Positions 16,452-25,000 of a stretch of 64,000 nucleotides of DNA are shown piece after piece. Both the position numbers and the translations under genes were made by a program. Positions within the stretch are counted from its first letter, which is position 1, and every line of letters begins with the position of its first letter. Origin of the DNA: Corynebacterium lizhenjunii (GTDB lineage Bacteria; Actinomycetota; Actinomycetes; Mycobacteriales; Mycobacteriaceae); NCBI RefSeq assembly GCF_011038655.2, contig NZ_CP064954.1, positions 1,798,001 through 1,862,000 of the forward strand. Direction: 5' to 3'. The notes under the pieces are model-generated. The model saw nothing but the letters and a program-made list of their open reading frames with translations, was not told the origin of the DNA and ran no database searches.

Positions 16452-17163
16452 CTTTCCTCCTCAGCTTCCAGTACTTCAACGTCAAGGCGCCAAGTGTCGA
16501 ATGTGAAAGGCTGTCGTAATTCTTCTCGGTGATTTCGAGTTTGTGGGTGAGGCGCTGGTTCTCTTCAATGAGCTCGGCAAATCGCGCATCCATGGCTGGC
16601 TCAGGGGCGGCGTTCTGCGACTCAGTTGGCTCCCCTCCCCCACTATCATCAGCTATCGGTTGCGTCTCGGCCTCTTCCCGTAAGTCGACAAGAAATGGCC
16701 TCAGCCTCTCAAGAGAGGAGACAACATCGTGGACGGCTGTGCGCGGCATCGGAAGGCTACCAGTACCTAGCCGTTCTAGATGAATAGCAGAGTCCCTCCA
16801 GGGCTCCATTCCGTAATCATAGGAAGCTTCGAGTAGAGGATTAATCTGGATTTCCACAAGTCCGCCAGGGTGATAAACCAGACGGCTGTAGCTCGCTCCA
16901 TCCAGCGCGCTAAGCGAGGCTGGCAAGCGACCATCGCGGGCGTAGATGTTGTAGAAGAAGCTCACCTGGGCAATCTCGCATTCCCGGGCAATGCTAATCG
17001 CCTCTTGGAGTACATCTAGGTCTTCGGTGAGAAGCACTAGGCGCTGCGTAGCTCCCTCTCGGAGTGAAGTCAAGTCCGAAATCAAACGGACATCAGTCTC
17101 TAGGAAGCTTATATCGAGCCAGTCCAAAGGACCGTTCGCGTACGCTACCGTATTGAACCTCAT
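16444..17163 (-). CDS. Unknown 239-aa protein of the polysaccharide operon, C-terminal coiled coil
   Basis: I do not recognise a family. ATG 17163 was chosen because it lies 4 nt after the wecC stop; the frame is open upstream but overlaps wecC. The N-terminal ~150 residues look like a mixed alpha/beta domain (TQRLVLLTEDLDVLQEAI, ARECEIAQVSFFYNIYA). Then come an acidic linker, a short coiled coil (FAELIEENQRLTHKLEITEK) and a basic aromatic tail (LTLKYWKLRRKDA), a tail often seen in membrane-associated glycosyltransferase partners. It overlaps the downstream glycosyltransferase by 8 bp, which suggests the two proteins work together, perhaps as a scaffold or length-control factor. Confidence 0.6.
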   Translation of the reverse strand: MRFNTVAYANGPLDWLDISFLETDVRLISDLTSLREGATQRLVLLTEDLDVLQEAISIARECEIAQVSFFYNIYARDGRLPASLSALDGASYSRLVYHPGGLVEIQINPLLEASYDYGMEPWRDSAIHLERLGTGSLPMPRTAVHDVVSSLERLRPFLVDLREEAETQPIADDSGGGEPTESQNAAPEPAMDARFAELIEENQRLTHKLEITEKNYDSLSHSTLGALTLKYWKLRRKDA

Positions 17164-17167
17164 CGTA

Positions 17168-18451
17168 TTACTCCGACACTTCTTCGGCTCGCTGGCGCCA
17201 GATTCCACGAGTATCAACGACTTTCTGAGCAGAAAGACGGGCTGGCCGCTGCGTACCGAATTCCTTGTGATCGACCAATAAGACCGTGATGGCATCTTCC
17301 CTCAAATCGCTGGGGAACGTTCCTAGCTTCACGTTCGGATGACCCCGAAGCACATCCGGAAGTGCACTGATGTTGGGCTCTATGACGGTGAAGTTGACCT
17401 CCGGAAGTTCCTTGAGCAGGCGCTGGGCGATAGCCAGTGCGGGTGATTCCCTAAGGTCGTCGATATCGGCCTTGAATGCCAGCCCCAGTAATGCGACTTC
17501 TGTTGCCTTGTGGACACTCACACGTTCCTTAATAGCGTTGATTACCCACTCGGGTTTCCCATCGTTTACTTCGCGGGCTGTACGAATCAGACGTGAATTC
17601 TCCGGGTCAGAAGAGACGATAAACCAGGGATCAACTGCAATGCAGTGTCCTCCAACGCCGGGGCCGGGCTGAAGGATATTGACGCGCGGATGATGGTTTG
17701 CCAGCCCGATAAGCTCCCAGACATCAATGTCCAACCCATCCGCAATCAGCGATAGCTCATTGGCGAAGGCGATATTAACGTCGCGGTAAGCATTCTCTGC
17801 AAGTTTGCTCAATTCAGCTGTGCGGTCATTGGTCTCCAAGAGCTGACCCTGGCAGAAAGTCTGGTATAGCTCCTTGGCTCGCTGGGTTGCCTCTGGAGTC
17901 ATTCCCCCGATAATGCGGTCATTGGTGACCAGTTCCTCCAGCGCCCGGCCTGGGAGGATACGTTCAGGGCAGTGGGCAAATAGTACCCGCTTCGATTGGT
18001 GCGTATCGCCCTGCGCTTTACCTGTAGTATCTAGGTCCTCCCGCAGCTCGGCAATCCTGGCAGCGAGCTTCGCTGTTGTCAGCGGAGGGGAAGTCGACTC
18101 CAAGATAATTAGCTCATCACCTGTCAGAAACGGAGCAATAGTCTCAGCTGCTGAATAGATAAAGCGCATGTCGCACTCATAGCCATTCGTGAATGGAGTT
18201 GGGACGGCAATGACATAGGTTTTGGCAGGAACTGGTTCTGTGGACGCCCTGAATCGCCCTCCGCGCAAGGCTGTTCCAAGGGCTTCTTCCAGGCCGGGTT
18301 CCACGATCGTGACTTTCCCCCGATTAATCTGTTCCACCGCAGAGGCGTTGATGTCGAAGCCAACCACGTTCACCCCAGCGTTAGCCATCACCACGGCAGT
18401 AGGAAGCCCAATGTATCCGAGTCCCACAAAACACACGTCTGTCTTTTCCAT
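17168..18451 (-). CDS. wecC: UDP-N-acetyl-D-mannosamine dehydrogenase
   Basis: The enzyme oxidises UDP-ManNAc to UDP-ManNAcA using NAD+. The N terminus carries the Rossmann motif VGLGYIGLPTAVVMA. The middle has NAYRDVNIAFANELSL, and the catalytic Cys is in PGPGVGGHCIAVDPWF. The C-terminal UDP-binding domain has GLAFKADIDDLRESPAL. ATG 18451 was chosen because GGAGG lies 6 nt upstream; an ATG further upstream has no such site. Length 427 aa fits the WecC family, and with wecB the neighbour-pathway supports ManNAcA rather than another UDP-uronate. It is separated from the ABC genes upstream by ~100 bp containing a hairpin. Confidence 0.9.
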   Translation of the reverse strand: MEKTDVCFVGLGYIGLPTAVVMANAGVNVVGFDINASAVEQINRGKVTIVEPGLEEALGTALRGGRFRASTEPVPAKTYVIAVPTPFTNGYECDMRFIYSAAETIAPFLTGDELIILESTSPPLTTAKLAARIAELREDLDTTGKAQGDTHQSKRVLFAHCPERILPGRALEELVTNDRIIGGMTPEATQRAKELYQTFCQGQLLETNDRTAELSKLAENAYRDVNIAFANELSLIADGLDIDVWELIGLANHHPRVNILQPGPGVGGHCIAVDPWFIVSSDPENSRLIRTAREVNDGKPEWVINAIKERVSVHKATEVALLGLAFKADIDDLRESPALAIAQRLLKELPEVNFTVIEPNISALPDVLRGHPNVKLGTFPSDLREDAITVLLVDHKEFGTQRPARLSAQKVVDTRGIWRQRAEEVSE

Positions 18452-18536
18452 CAAATCCTCCGTTAAAGCCAATTAGCACTGTAATGACCTACAGACTCTA
18501 GCACCTTTCGAAGCTCCATATTGCGAAAATGTCTAC

Positions 18537-18549
18537 CCCATTTTGGGGC
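18537..18549 (-). terminator. Small hairpin between wzt and wecC
   Basis: CCCCA-TTT-TGGGG forms a tight stem 2 nt after the wzt stop, read on the minus strand. It may end or attenuate transcripts from the export genes, so that wecC and the last two genes are expressed at a different level. There is no strong U-tract. Confidence 0.4.
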
Positions 18550-18551
18550 AC

Positions 18552-19451
18552 TCAGGTATGGCTGTCGAGCAAAATCCGCGGCGCGACATAGCTAGCGCGC
18601 TGGCGCTGAATAAAGCGCGCGGCCTCAGTGCTCTTGCCGCTGCCCTCAAGAGACGTCCACTCTTTGTAGACTGGCGCAACCTCAGAGGTGGCGCCGTCTG
18701 CTATGACTTCACCGCCATGTAGCCAGATGGCGCGAGTGCAGTTTCGCTCGATGACTTCGGGCGCATGGGAAACGAGAAAAAGGTTACCTGCATTTTTAAG
18801 GAGCTCCTGCATACGCTGGTTCGCTTTCTCCGCAAAGGCCGCGTCGCCCGTGGATAGCGCCTCATCGACCAACAGAATCTCCGGTTGAATCGCAGTTGAA
18901 ATTGCAAAGCTTAGCCGTGCGCTCATTCCGGAGGAATAAGTGTTCATAGGCCGTTCCAGTGCGGGACCAATGTCCGTCCACTCAGCGATTGCGGGCAAAG
19001 CCTCACTAGCCCGCTCCTTACTCATACCAATCGCGAGGCAGCCTAAATAGATATTCTGCCTCCCCGTCAAGTAGGTTTGGAGTGCCGGAGTTACCCCTAG
19101 CAGGGTGGGCTGCGACTTTACCAACACCTCGCCGGAGGAGGGCGCTTCACCTCCGGAAATCAAGCGGAGCAATGTGGACTTGCCAGACCCATTCCTCCCC
19201 AGCAGCCCCACCGACTCACCTTTGTTCACGGCAAAGTTGATACCCCTGAGTGCCTTAACCGTGACCGTTTTCTTCCGACGACGCCCCCCTTCTTCGTCTT
19301 CGCTCACGTCGCGGACCTTATAATTCTTTCGCAGGTTCCGAGCTACAACGACCGGCTGCTCGATGTATTCAATCTCTCCCGTATAGTTCCGAAATTCATC
19401 AAGATCCGAGGATTCCTTTGCCATACCGGAATTGTTACGCGACTCGTGCAT
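18552..19451 (-). CDS. Polysaccharide-export ABC transporter ATPase (Wzt/TagH type)
   Basis: A 299-aa ATPase that powers export of a lipid-linked polymer. Walker A is GRNGSGKS (85-92), the signature is YSSGMSARLSF (172-182) and Walker B is ILLVDE (192-197). The SYSSGM-type signature and the VSHAPEVIERNCTRAIWL stretch are typical of the Wzt/TagH subfamily. A ~65-residue N-terminal extension with a charged loop (SEDEEGGRRRKK) precedes the Walker A region, and there is no large C-terminal carbohydrate-binding domain. ATG 19451 was chosen for its AGGAG site; it overlaps the permease gene by 17 bp, indicating coupled translation. Confidence 0.9.
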   Translation of the reverse strand: MHESRNNSGMAKESSDLDEFRNYTGEIEYIEQPVVVARNLRKNYKVRDVSEDEEGGRRRKKTVTVKALRGINFAVNKGESVGLLGRNGSGKSTLLRLISGGEAPSSGEVLVKSQPTLLGVTPALQTYLTGRQNIYLGCLAIGMSKERASEALPAIAEWTDIGPALERPMNTYSSGMSARLSFAISTAIQPEILLVDEALSTGDAAFAEKANQRMQELLKNAGNLFLVSHAPEVIERNCTRAIWLHGGEVIADGATSEVAPVYKEWTSLEGSGKSTEAARFIQRQRASYVAPRILLDSHT

Positions 19452-20316
19452 ACTTCTCCTCTGCTCGCCAAAAGAACAGCATACCCGCCAGTAGCGCGCC
19501 AATTGCCCAAGCGAGCATTAGGCCCCATTGCTTTAAATCAGGAGCCTGCCCATCAAGAACGGCGGTACGCAATGCATCGATGTAGATGTGGCCCGGATTG
19601 GCGCTCATCACTGCATGAACTGTGGGGTGTGTTGCAAAACGGTCAATTGAATAAAAAATTCCCGTAGCAAAGAACCAGGCTTTGTTGAGTATCTCCAGAA
19701 TCGCCTTCGCATCCGGTACGAAAGCCGTGATCCGTACAACAAACAGCATCAAGCCTGTGGCAAAGAAGAACATCAGTACGGTTATTGGAAGTACAGCCAG
19801 CAAAGAGATTCCGGGAAGGTTATCTAATTGCATCACGATACTCGCTGTGACGGACACCAGCAACGCAGGCAGGGCGTCATATAGGTAGCGGATTGACACT
19901 GACCACACCAAGGCAGCTCGCGGGAAATCAAAGGCCCGCAGCAAATTGCGTGAGCTTCGAATGAGGCCAGCACCGGACATCACAATCTTTGACATAAAGT
20001 TGAAGAAAGTGATTCCGATGAGCAAAAACCCAATATAGTTGTCAATGCCCCGGGAGGTTTGCAGCAAGAGCCCGAAGCACAGCCCGTACATGAGGGCATC
20101 GAGTAGCGGCTGAGCAACAACCCAGAATTTCCACAAGCGATAATCTCTGGTAGTCCGAAATGCTCGAAACCGGGCATCGGTAGCAATGAAGTGCCTGCGC
20201 GCCCATAGTGTTGACAGGTACTGCGCAAAAGTGGGCCTGACGTCGAGCTTCTTTAGCCTCCTGCCGTCAACCACCAACAACAACTGATCCGACTTTTCGG
20301 TGTCCGTTGGCTCCAC
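19435..20316 (-). CDS. Polysaccharide-export ABC transporter permease (Wzm/TagG type)
   Basis: A 293-aa ABC-2 type permease with six predicted membrane helices between about residues 65 and 285 (for example LLDALMYGLCFGLLLQTS, ISLLAVLPITVLMFFFATGLML, GLMLAWAIGALLAGMLFFW). It partners the ATPase gene that overlaps its 3' end and moves the finished glycan across the plasma membrane. The start is GTG 20316, preceded by GAGGAGGA. The amphipathic N-terminal ~60 residues with many Arg (FIATDARFRAFRTTRDYRLW) are typical of the interface helix of this family. Confidence 0.88.
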   Translation of the reverse strand: MEPTDTEKSDQLLLVVDGRRLKKLDVRPTFAQYLSTLWARRHFIATDARFRAFRTTRDYRLWKFWVVAQPLLDALMYGLCFGLLLQTSRGIDNYIGFLLIGITFFNFMSKIVMSGAGLIRSSRNLLRAFDFPRAALVWSVSIRYLYDALPALLVSVTASIVMQLDNLPGISLLAVLPITVLMFFFATGLMLFVVRITAFVPDAKAILEILNKAWFFATGIFYSIDRFATHPTVHAVMSANPGHIYIDALRTAVLDGQAPDLKQWGLMLAWAIGALLAGMLFFWRAEEKYARVA

Positions 20317-20367
20317 GCGGTCCTCCTCATCAACTACGGCGTTAGCCCATCGAGCATACCGCGCATC

Positions 20368-22446
20368 TTACCGGCCGAGGTCACTCAGCACTCGCTTTAG
20401 CTCCGCAGAGACTGACTGCCGCGAGGAAATGTCGGACTTGTAGTGCACGTTGGCAGCATCTAAGGGGGATCCCTTCTCGACTATTGCCCAAATCCGTGCA
20501 CGCGAGCCCCGGTAATCGGAGAACTTCGATGGCAAGAAGGGATTTTGCGGGTATGCACCCGAAGAGTTGGTGTCAAGCACCAACAAGACATCACACTGGT
20601 CAAGCTCCTGCAGATAGTCCAAGAATGCTAATGGGCTATGGGGCACCACGAAGTCCGGAAGATCGTCGGGGAGCCGCTGAGCTGAGTAGACGTGCAATTG
20701 GAAGTTCGCTGTCACCTCCCCCAAAGCCTCACTCATGGCAGCGACAATGTCACCTATCCCGCGGTTGGCGTAGAAGCTCCCAAAATACCCCAGCCTGACT
20801 GGCCGTGAACGCCCTGGAGGGAGTTGTTGCCCGGGCTCAATTCCAGGACCGGCTAGTTCATACCATTGCCTTTCGAGTACAGGTTGCTGCGCAATGGTCG
20901 ACTTGCGATTCAGCTGCTCCCGGCATTGTTGGGGCACCCGCGACAGCATCACCTCCATCTGATTCTTGTTGGTAAAAACCAGCTGGTCGGCTAATGCATA
21001 AGTCGCTAGCTCGGTGAGCTCAAAGTGCGTGAGCCCGTCCAAGCCACCGATGTGGTCATTGAGGAAGGAATCGCGGATAGCCCGCTTCAGCTCGCGCGAA
21101 ACTCGCCCCGTAGCGCGCGTACCTGTCCGCAGTTCCCCTTGCGAATCCGTGGACAACGGGTCCGAAAACTCCGCTGTCCATTCGACATGCGGCAGTTTTC
21201 GCTTAATCAGACACCCCGCTACATGCGAAGCCGACCACAAAGCCCGCGTATGCAATTCCCGATAGTGCCGAGTCCGGTGATCCCGCGCCGCAATCTTCAG
21301 TGCTTCAGCGGCGAACTGCGCGATAGCGGCCCAGTCGGAAAAATAGTTCGGCGCCTTCAAGACTTCAACGTTGCCCAGCCACGGTTCAACGAGCCAGTTT
21401 AGTGATGCATCGCTACTGCGCACCTCCGACATATCATTGCAGATGACGTCTGTCACCGTTTGGCTACGCCACATGCGCTTTGCCAGCACAGCAGCAGCTG
21501 CGTCTGCTGCCGGAGGAAAACAATAGGATACGGTCAGTCTTTGCACAGGAGGGGACGGCACATCGCTCCAAGGGAATGTCTCCAGCTTCCGGCGCGCCAC
21601 CTCAACAGCGATCGATTGACGTTCTTCCTGGTGGTTTTCCACATAACGGGCAACAAATCCAGCTTGCGCACGAATCAAACTAGCAACCGCTTGAGCTGCG
21701 GGCTCTGCACCGGTGTCATGGAGCACATGCTCAAGGCTCGCAATGCAATCGAGCCGTTCCACAACGTTGAATTCGTATCCACCCGCTCTACGGGACACGG
21801 AATCAGGCGTGAGATGCCGCTGATAGCGCGAGTCCTTCACCTGGTTTGCGACCCGAACGCTTAGTCCTGGTTTCGCTAGGATTCTTCCCCAGAAGGCAAC
21901 GTCCTCTCCAGACTTTAGGCACTCGTCAAACAAGTGGCCCCCGAGCACCGTTCGAGAAACCGCCTTGCAAGCATTAAAGCCGAACAGCCAAGGAAGGGCC
22001 GTCGCGGGACTATCCTGACCACGCACGCCTAGCAGTCGCGTAGACAACGTGCTTCTGGTCTCCCTTCCACGATCAATATCAATCATGTGTGCGACGCCGA
22101 TGACATCTTCTTCTACAACGTCCAACAAGGTCTCTAGGAATTTCGGCTCTAGTTCATCGTCATCGTCGACGAAGGTAATAAACTGGCGTTTTCCCATGGC
22201 GATACCAATGTTGCGCGCCCGCGAAGCGCTAGGACGCTGCGAAGCAAAGAAGCTCAGTGAGAGTGACGGGAACTCTTCTAAAAGATTCGCGATAGATTCT
22301 CGCTCCTTAACCGCTTGCCCGTTGAGGACCACAATGACTGTAAAGCGCTGCTTTGCCAGACTCTGGCGTTCTAGGGAAATCAGTAGCCTCCGCAGCCTCG
22401 AGCGGTCTCCAAGAGTGGGAACAATTACGTCAATACCGGCTGTCAT
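20368..22446 (-). CDS. Two-domain glycosyltransferase (GT2 plus GT-B-like), paralogue of the 14.2-kb gene
   Basis: From ATG 22446 the protein is 692 aa. The GT2 domain has IDVIVPTLGDRSRLRRLL, FTVIVVLNGQ and FITFVDDDDELEP, the acidic cluster that binds metal-nucleotide sugar. The C-terminal half has LGYFGSFYANRGIGDIV and NPFLPSKFSDYRGSRARIW, nearly the same words as in the 738-aa protein. The pair therefore arose by duplication and then diverged, probably to add different residues of one repeat unit. The start codon overlaps the upstream stop in an ATGA arrangement. Confidence 0.85.
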   Translation of the reverse strand: MTAGIDVIVPTLGDRSRLRRLLISLERQSLAKQRFTVIVVLNGQAVKERESIANLLEEFPSLSLSFFASQRPSASRARNIGIAMGKRQFITFVDDDDELEPKFLETLLDVVEEDVIGVAHMIDIDRGRETRSTLSTRLLGVRGQDSPATALPWLFGFNACKAVSRTVLGGHLFDECLKSGEDVAFWGRILAKPGLSVRVANQVKDSRYQRHLTPDSVSRRAGGYEFNVVERLDCIASLEHVLHDTGAEPAAQAVASLIRAQAGFVARYVENHQEERQSIAVEVARRKLETFPWSDVPSPPVQRLTVSYCFPPAADAAAAVLAKRMWRSQTVTDVICNDMSEVRSSDASLNWLVEPWLGNVEVLKAPNYFSDWAAIAQFAAEALKIAARDHRTRHYRELHTRALWSASHVAGCLIKRKLPHVEWTAEFSDPLSTDSQGELRTGTRATGRVSRELKRAIRDSFLNDHIGGLDGLTHFELTELATYALADQLVFTNKNQMEVMLSRVPQQCREQLNRKSTIAQQPVLERQWYELAGPGIEPGQQLPPGRSRPVRLGYFGSFYANRGIGDIVAAMSEALGEVTANFQLHVYSAQRLPDDLPDFVVPHSPLAFLDYLQELDQCDVLLVLDTNSSGAYPQNPFLPSKFSDYRGSRARIWAIVEKGSPLDAANVHYKSDISSRQSVSAELKRVLSDLGR

Positions 22447-23039
22447 GTGAGTTTTCTCCAAACCTTAAGTGAGTAGCGGAGAAACCACGATGGGAGCAGG
22501 TTTCCGAATCGCACATAGGCCTTCCGCAGCAATGGCTCTACCTGGCGAACTACACCACTGCCTTTTATCCCCTGTGGAGGCCGCGCGCCCTGTAACTGCA
22601 TTGAGCGTGCTGCAGCCAGCGACCTACCTTCCGCCGCGATATATACTGAGGCCCTGCCCAGCTCATAAGCCAACGAAACGGCCTGCCCGGCTTCCCCACC
22701 CACGCCAGGTTCGACGACCCAAGCGTAGGCGCTAGTGCATTGCTTGCAGACTTTCCCTCCATGGTGGAGCCACTCCACGAAAGAGTCAAGTAAGGCGGCA
22801 TCGGACAAGTCCAACCCGATAAGTAACCTGCTAAACGGGCTGGAGCTGAAGAGCGAGTCAAAATCCGTTACACCATGCGGAAAGTACAGTAACGTCCCAA
22901 AATCTCCGCGCACTTCGACCCCCGCGCGGTTCGCCCCCTCTAGGAACAGTGATCCAGAAGGCAGCGCGGGAACGCACTGAACAGACACCCCAGGCTCCAA
23001 CACCACGCACACGGGTTCGCCATTACTCAACCCTGGCAT
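22443..23039 (-). CDS. Unknown 198-aa protein of the polysaccharide operon
   Basis: No family recognised. ATG 23039 was chosen because GGAGGT lies a few bases upstream; a longer start (TTG 23066) has no such site. Notable are a Cys/His cluster (WLHHGGKVCKQCTSA) around the middle that could bind metal, a Gly/Ala-rich segment (GVGGEAGQAVSLAYELGRASVYIAAEG) and a basic, aromatic C-terminal tail (FLRYSLKVWRKLT) like that of the other unknown in this operon. It overlaps both neighbours, so it is part of the same assembly process. An accessory subunit of a glycosyltransferase is one option. Confidence 0.55.
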   Translation of the reverse strand: MPGLSNGEPVCVVLEPGVSVQCVPALPSGSLFLEGANRAGVEVRGDFGTLLYFPHGVTDFDSLFSSSPFSRLLIGLDLSDAALLDSFVEWLHHGGKVCKQCTSAYAWVVEPGVGGEAGQAVSLAYELGRASVYIAAEGRSLAAARSMQLQGARPPQGIKGSGVVRQVEPLLRKAYVRFGNLLPSWFLRYSLKVWRKLT

Positions 23040-24345
23040 CGGTACCTCCGGTATTACTCTGGCCAAACTGAGCGACAGTCCGAAGGAGCGTATCTACTGC
23101 CCTTACCCGCTCTACTTCCAATGCGGCAGCGAACTCCTTCTTCACGTCAAGCGAGCTCTGACGTGCCAACGCAATCCACTCCTTAGCGAGTTGCTCAGGA
23201 TCGGCTGGCGGGACAACAACGCCAACACCTTGCCCTTCAACCAGGCTGCGGACCTCTCCCTCAGCTACCACCGTCAGAAAAAGGCCCAGGGAGGCGAGCT
23301 CGTAGGTCTTTGATGGGACTGCACGCTCCAAGGCTTTCCAGTCCGTCAGATGAACCAGTGCAGTGTCGGCCCAGGAATAGTATTCGACCAATTCCGCAGC
23401 ATCGACTCTTTCAATGAGCTCACACTGAGCCAGCCCACTACTATGAATAGCTCTGGACAAGGCATCATACGCCGCACCCCCTCCAACGAACTTCATATTG
23501 ATAGCAACACCGCTATCTTGAGCTATTTGGGCAGCATAGACGGCATTTTGAAGGTTTTGAGCTCGCCCAATGGTACCGGCGTATAAGACGTTGAGCTCTC
23601 CCGCCACTTTCGCATGTGGCGATAAATCGTCAGGAGAGATTGCGGGAGGGAATAGATTCCGTACGGTCACCACCGAGCCACTGGCTAAATCTTGCGCACA
23701 CAAGGAGTCAGAGAGCCACTCCGAAGTAGTGGTGATAGCGCTAGCGCTGCGCAATGACCGCTCCAAAAATCGCGCAACTATGCGCGATCCTGCCTTCACC
23801 GCCGACTTCGTAGCGAGAGTGCTGATGTTGAATCGGCCTTTGTCCAGGGCATCATCCCATCGCTGAGATTCGAAAAGTAGTTCCGGCCAGGCATCCCGGA
23901 GATCGATCAGATATGGAATGCCGTACGCTTTTGCCGCAAATTGCGTTACCACTGCCGTGGGCAAGCCAGGAACGGTACCGATTACTAGGTCAGGACGCCA
24001 ATTGCGCAGAGGTCCTCCACGTCGAAGTGCGAAGTAAAGCGACGCAGCCGCGACGAAAAACTGATTCGAAGCTTTACCCACTACCGAATTGCCGAAAGGT
24101 AAAAACCGGGTACGGATCACTCTCTCGCCAACCGGTCCGTGCTCTATAAGCTCGTGATGTCCACGGACTCTGCCCGCTTCCTTAAGCCACGTCTTTAGTT
24201 GGGTGTCGCGTGCGTAGTGTGGCTGCGGCGCTATGACCACCACTTCGTGTCCGGCGTCTACTAGGGCCTTAGTTAGCCATTGCCAGCGTCGCTGCGGAAC
24301 ACCATTTTCGGGGTGCCAGTATTGCGAGAACAGGAGAATTCTCAA
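23023..24345 (-). CDS. Glycosyltransferase family 4
   Basis: A 440-aa GT-B enzyme and first gene of the operon. The N terminus reads ILLFSQYWHPENGVPQRRW, and VVVIAPQPHY follows; the C-terminal Rossmann half has VLYAGTIGRAQNLQNAV, and PSKTYELASLGLFLTVVAEGEV contains the EX7E-like donor site. It resembles WbuB/exopolysaccharide GT4 enzymes that use UDP- or GDP-sugars; acceptor and donor are unknown. The start is TTG 24345 with a strong AGGAGGAG site upstream. Its stop overlaps the next gene by 17 bp. Confidence 0.85.
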   Translation of the reverse strand: MRILLFSQYWHPENGVPQRRWQWLTKALVDAGHEVVVIAPQPHYARDTQLKTWLKEAGRVRGHHELIEHGPVGERVIRTRFLPFGNSVVGKASNQFFVAAASLYFALRRGGPLRNWRPDLVIGTVPGLPTAVVTQFAAKAYGIPYLIDLRDAWPELLFESQRWDDALDKGRFNISTLATKSAVKAGSRIVARFLERSLRSASAITTTSEWLSDSLCAQDLASGSVVTVRNLFPPAISPDDLSPHAKVAGELNVLYAGTIGRAQNLQNAVYAAQIAQDSGVAINMKFVGGGAAYDALSRAIHSSGLAQCELIERVDAAELVEYYSWADTALVHLTDWKALERAVPSKTYELASLGLFLTVVAEGEVRSLVEGQGVGVVVPPADPEQLAKEWIALARQSSLDVKKEFAAALEVERVRAVDTLLRTVAQFGQSNTGGTDARVE

Positions 24346-24394
24346 GCGCTCCTCCTCACGTAAAATCTCCAGGCAGCTTGTTACCCGAGGGCTA

Positions 24395-24400
24395 ACTATA
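24395..24400 (-). promoter_or_regulatory. -10 box for the polysaccharide operon
   Basis: On the minus strand TATAGT lies about 50 bp before TTG 24345, which carries a strong ribosome site. It could drive the whole run from the GT4 gene down to wzt or further. No clear -35 box. Confidence 0.4.
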
Positions 24401-24471
24401 CCCGACAGATTCGCCCCGCCGTAACTCTAACGGTGCCCGAAATGCAAGAAAACCACCCGCTAGCTTGCAGT

Positions 24472-24500
24472 TTGCACAGTCGCAGGGGCGGCTATATAGT
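24472..24500 (+). promoter_or_regulatory. Promoter of tRNA-Asn
   Basis: TTGCAC (24472-24477) and TATAGT (24495-24500) are separated by 17 bp, a near-consensus housekeeping promoter. It lies 53 bp before the tRNA. The rest of the 208-bp gap back to the GT4 gene shows only that gene's own promoter. Confidence 0.6.
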
Positions 24501-24553
24501 TACTAACCGTTGCAGCGAGCAGAGCGCAAGCAAAGCGGAGCAGCAATGAGCCT

Positions 24554-24626
24554 TCCTCCATAGCTCAGTTGGCAGAGCATTCGACTGTTAATCGAAGGGT
24601 CGCTGGTTCGAGCCCAGCTGGAGGAG
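24554..24626 (+). tRNA. tRNA-Asn (GTT anticodon)
   Basis: A 73-nt cloverleaf. The acceptor pairs TCCTCCA with TGGAGGA, the discriminator is G as expected for tRNA-Asn, the D-arm is AGCTCAGTTGGCAGAGC, the anticodon loop is CTGTTAA and the T-loop is TTCGAGC. CCA is not encoded. It marks the end of the polysaccharide locus. Confidence 0.95.
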
Positions 24627-24632
24627 CAGACA

Positions 24633-24658
24633 GAAACCGCCTGATAACAGGCGGTTTC
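24633..24658 (+). terminator. Terminator of tRNA-Asn
   Basis: GAAACCGCC pairs perfectly with GGCGGTTTC around an 8-base loop and begins 7 nt after the tRNA. The T-rich end follows the stem. A clear intrinsic terminator. Confidence 0.8.
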
Positions 24659-24739
24659 TTGCTATCTGGCGACTTCGCCCCGCAGTCCAGGTAGTCTGGT
24701 TACCCAGAACCTTGCAATCGAGTGTGACTAGGGAGAGAT

Positions 24740-25000
24740 ATGATTCAGTTCGTCGTCGGAGCGGCGGCAGGCTACGTCTTCGGCACCAAGGCCGGGCGCA
24801 AGCGCTACCACCAGTTGAAGGGCGCGTACGAAAAGGCGATCAACTCCCCCGTGACCAAGTCCGCGGTGACTTCTGCGCGCCGCGCGGTGGCCAACCGGCT
24901 GGACCCGGAGCCGCGGATGCGCGAAGTCAAGGACCTTCGCGGGAAGCGCTCCCGCAGCAAGCAGGTAGAAGACCGCCTCTACGAGCCGGATACTGACTAG
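24740..25000 (+). CDS. Small YtxH-like protein, conserved actinobacterial
   Basis: An 86-aa protein that begins IQFVVGAAAGYVFGTKAGRKRY, a single short hydrophobic segment of the YtxH kind followed by a very basic helical body (HQLKGAYEKAINSPVTKSA). It is probably anchored to the membrane with its basic part in the cytoplasm. Function unknown. ATG 24740 has a GGGAG site. It converges on dnaG with a 4-bp overlap of stops. Confidence 0.75.
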   Translation: MIQFVVGAAAGYVFGTKAGRKRYHQLKGAYEKAINSPVTKSAVTSARRAVANRLDPEPRMREVKDLRGKRSRSKQVEDRLYEPDTD

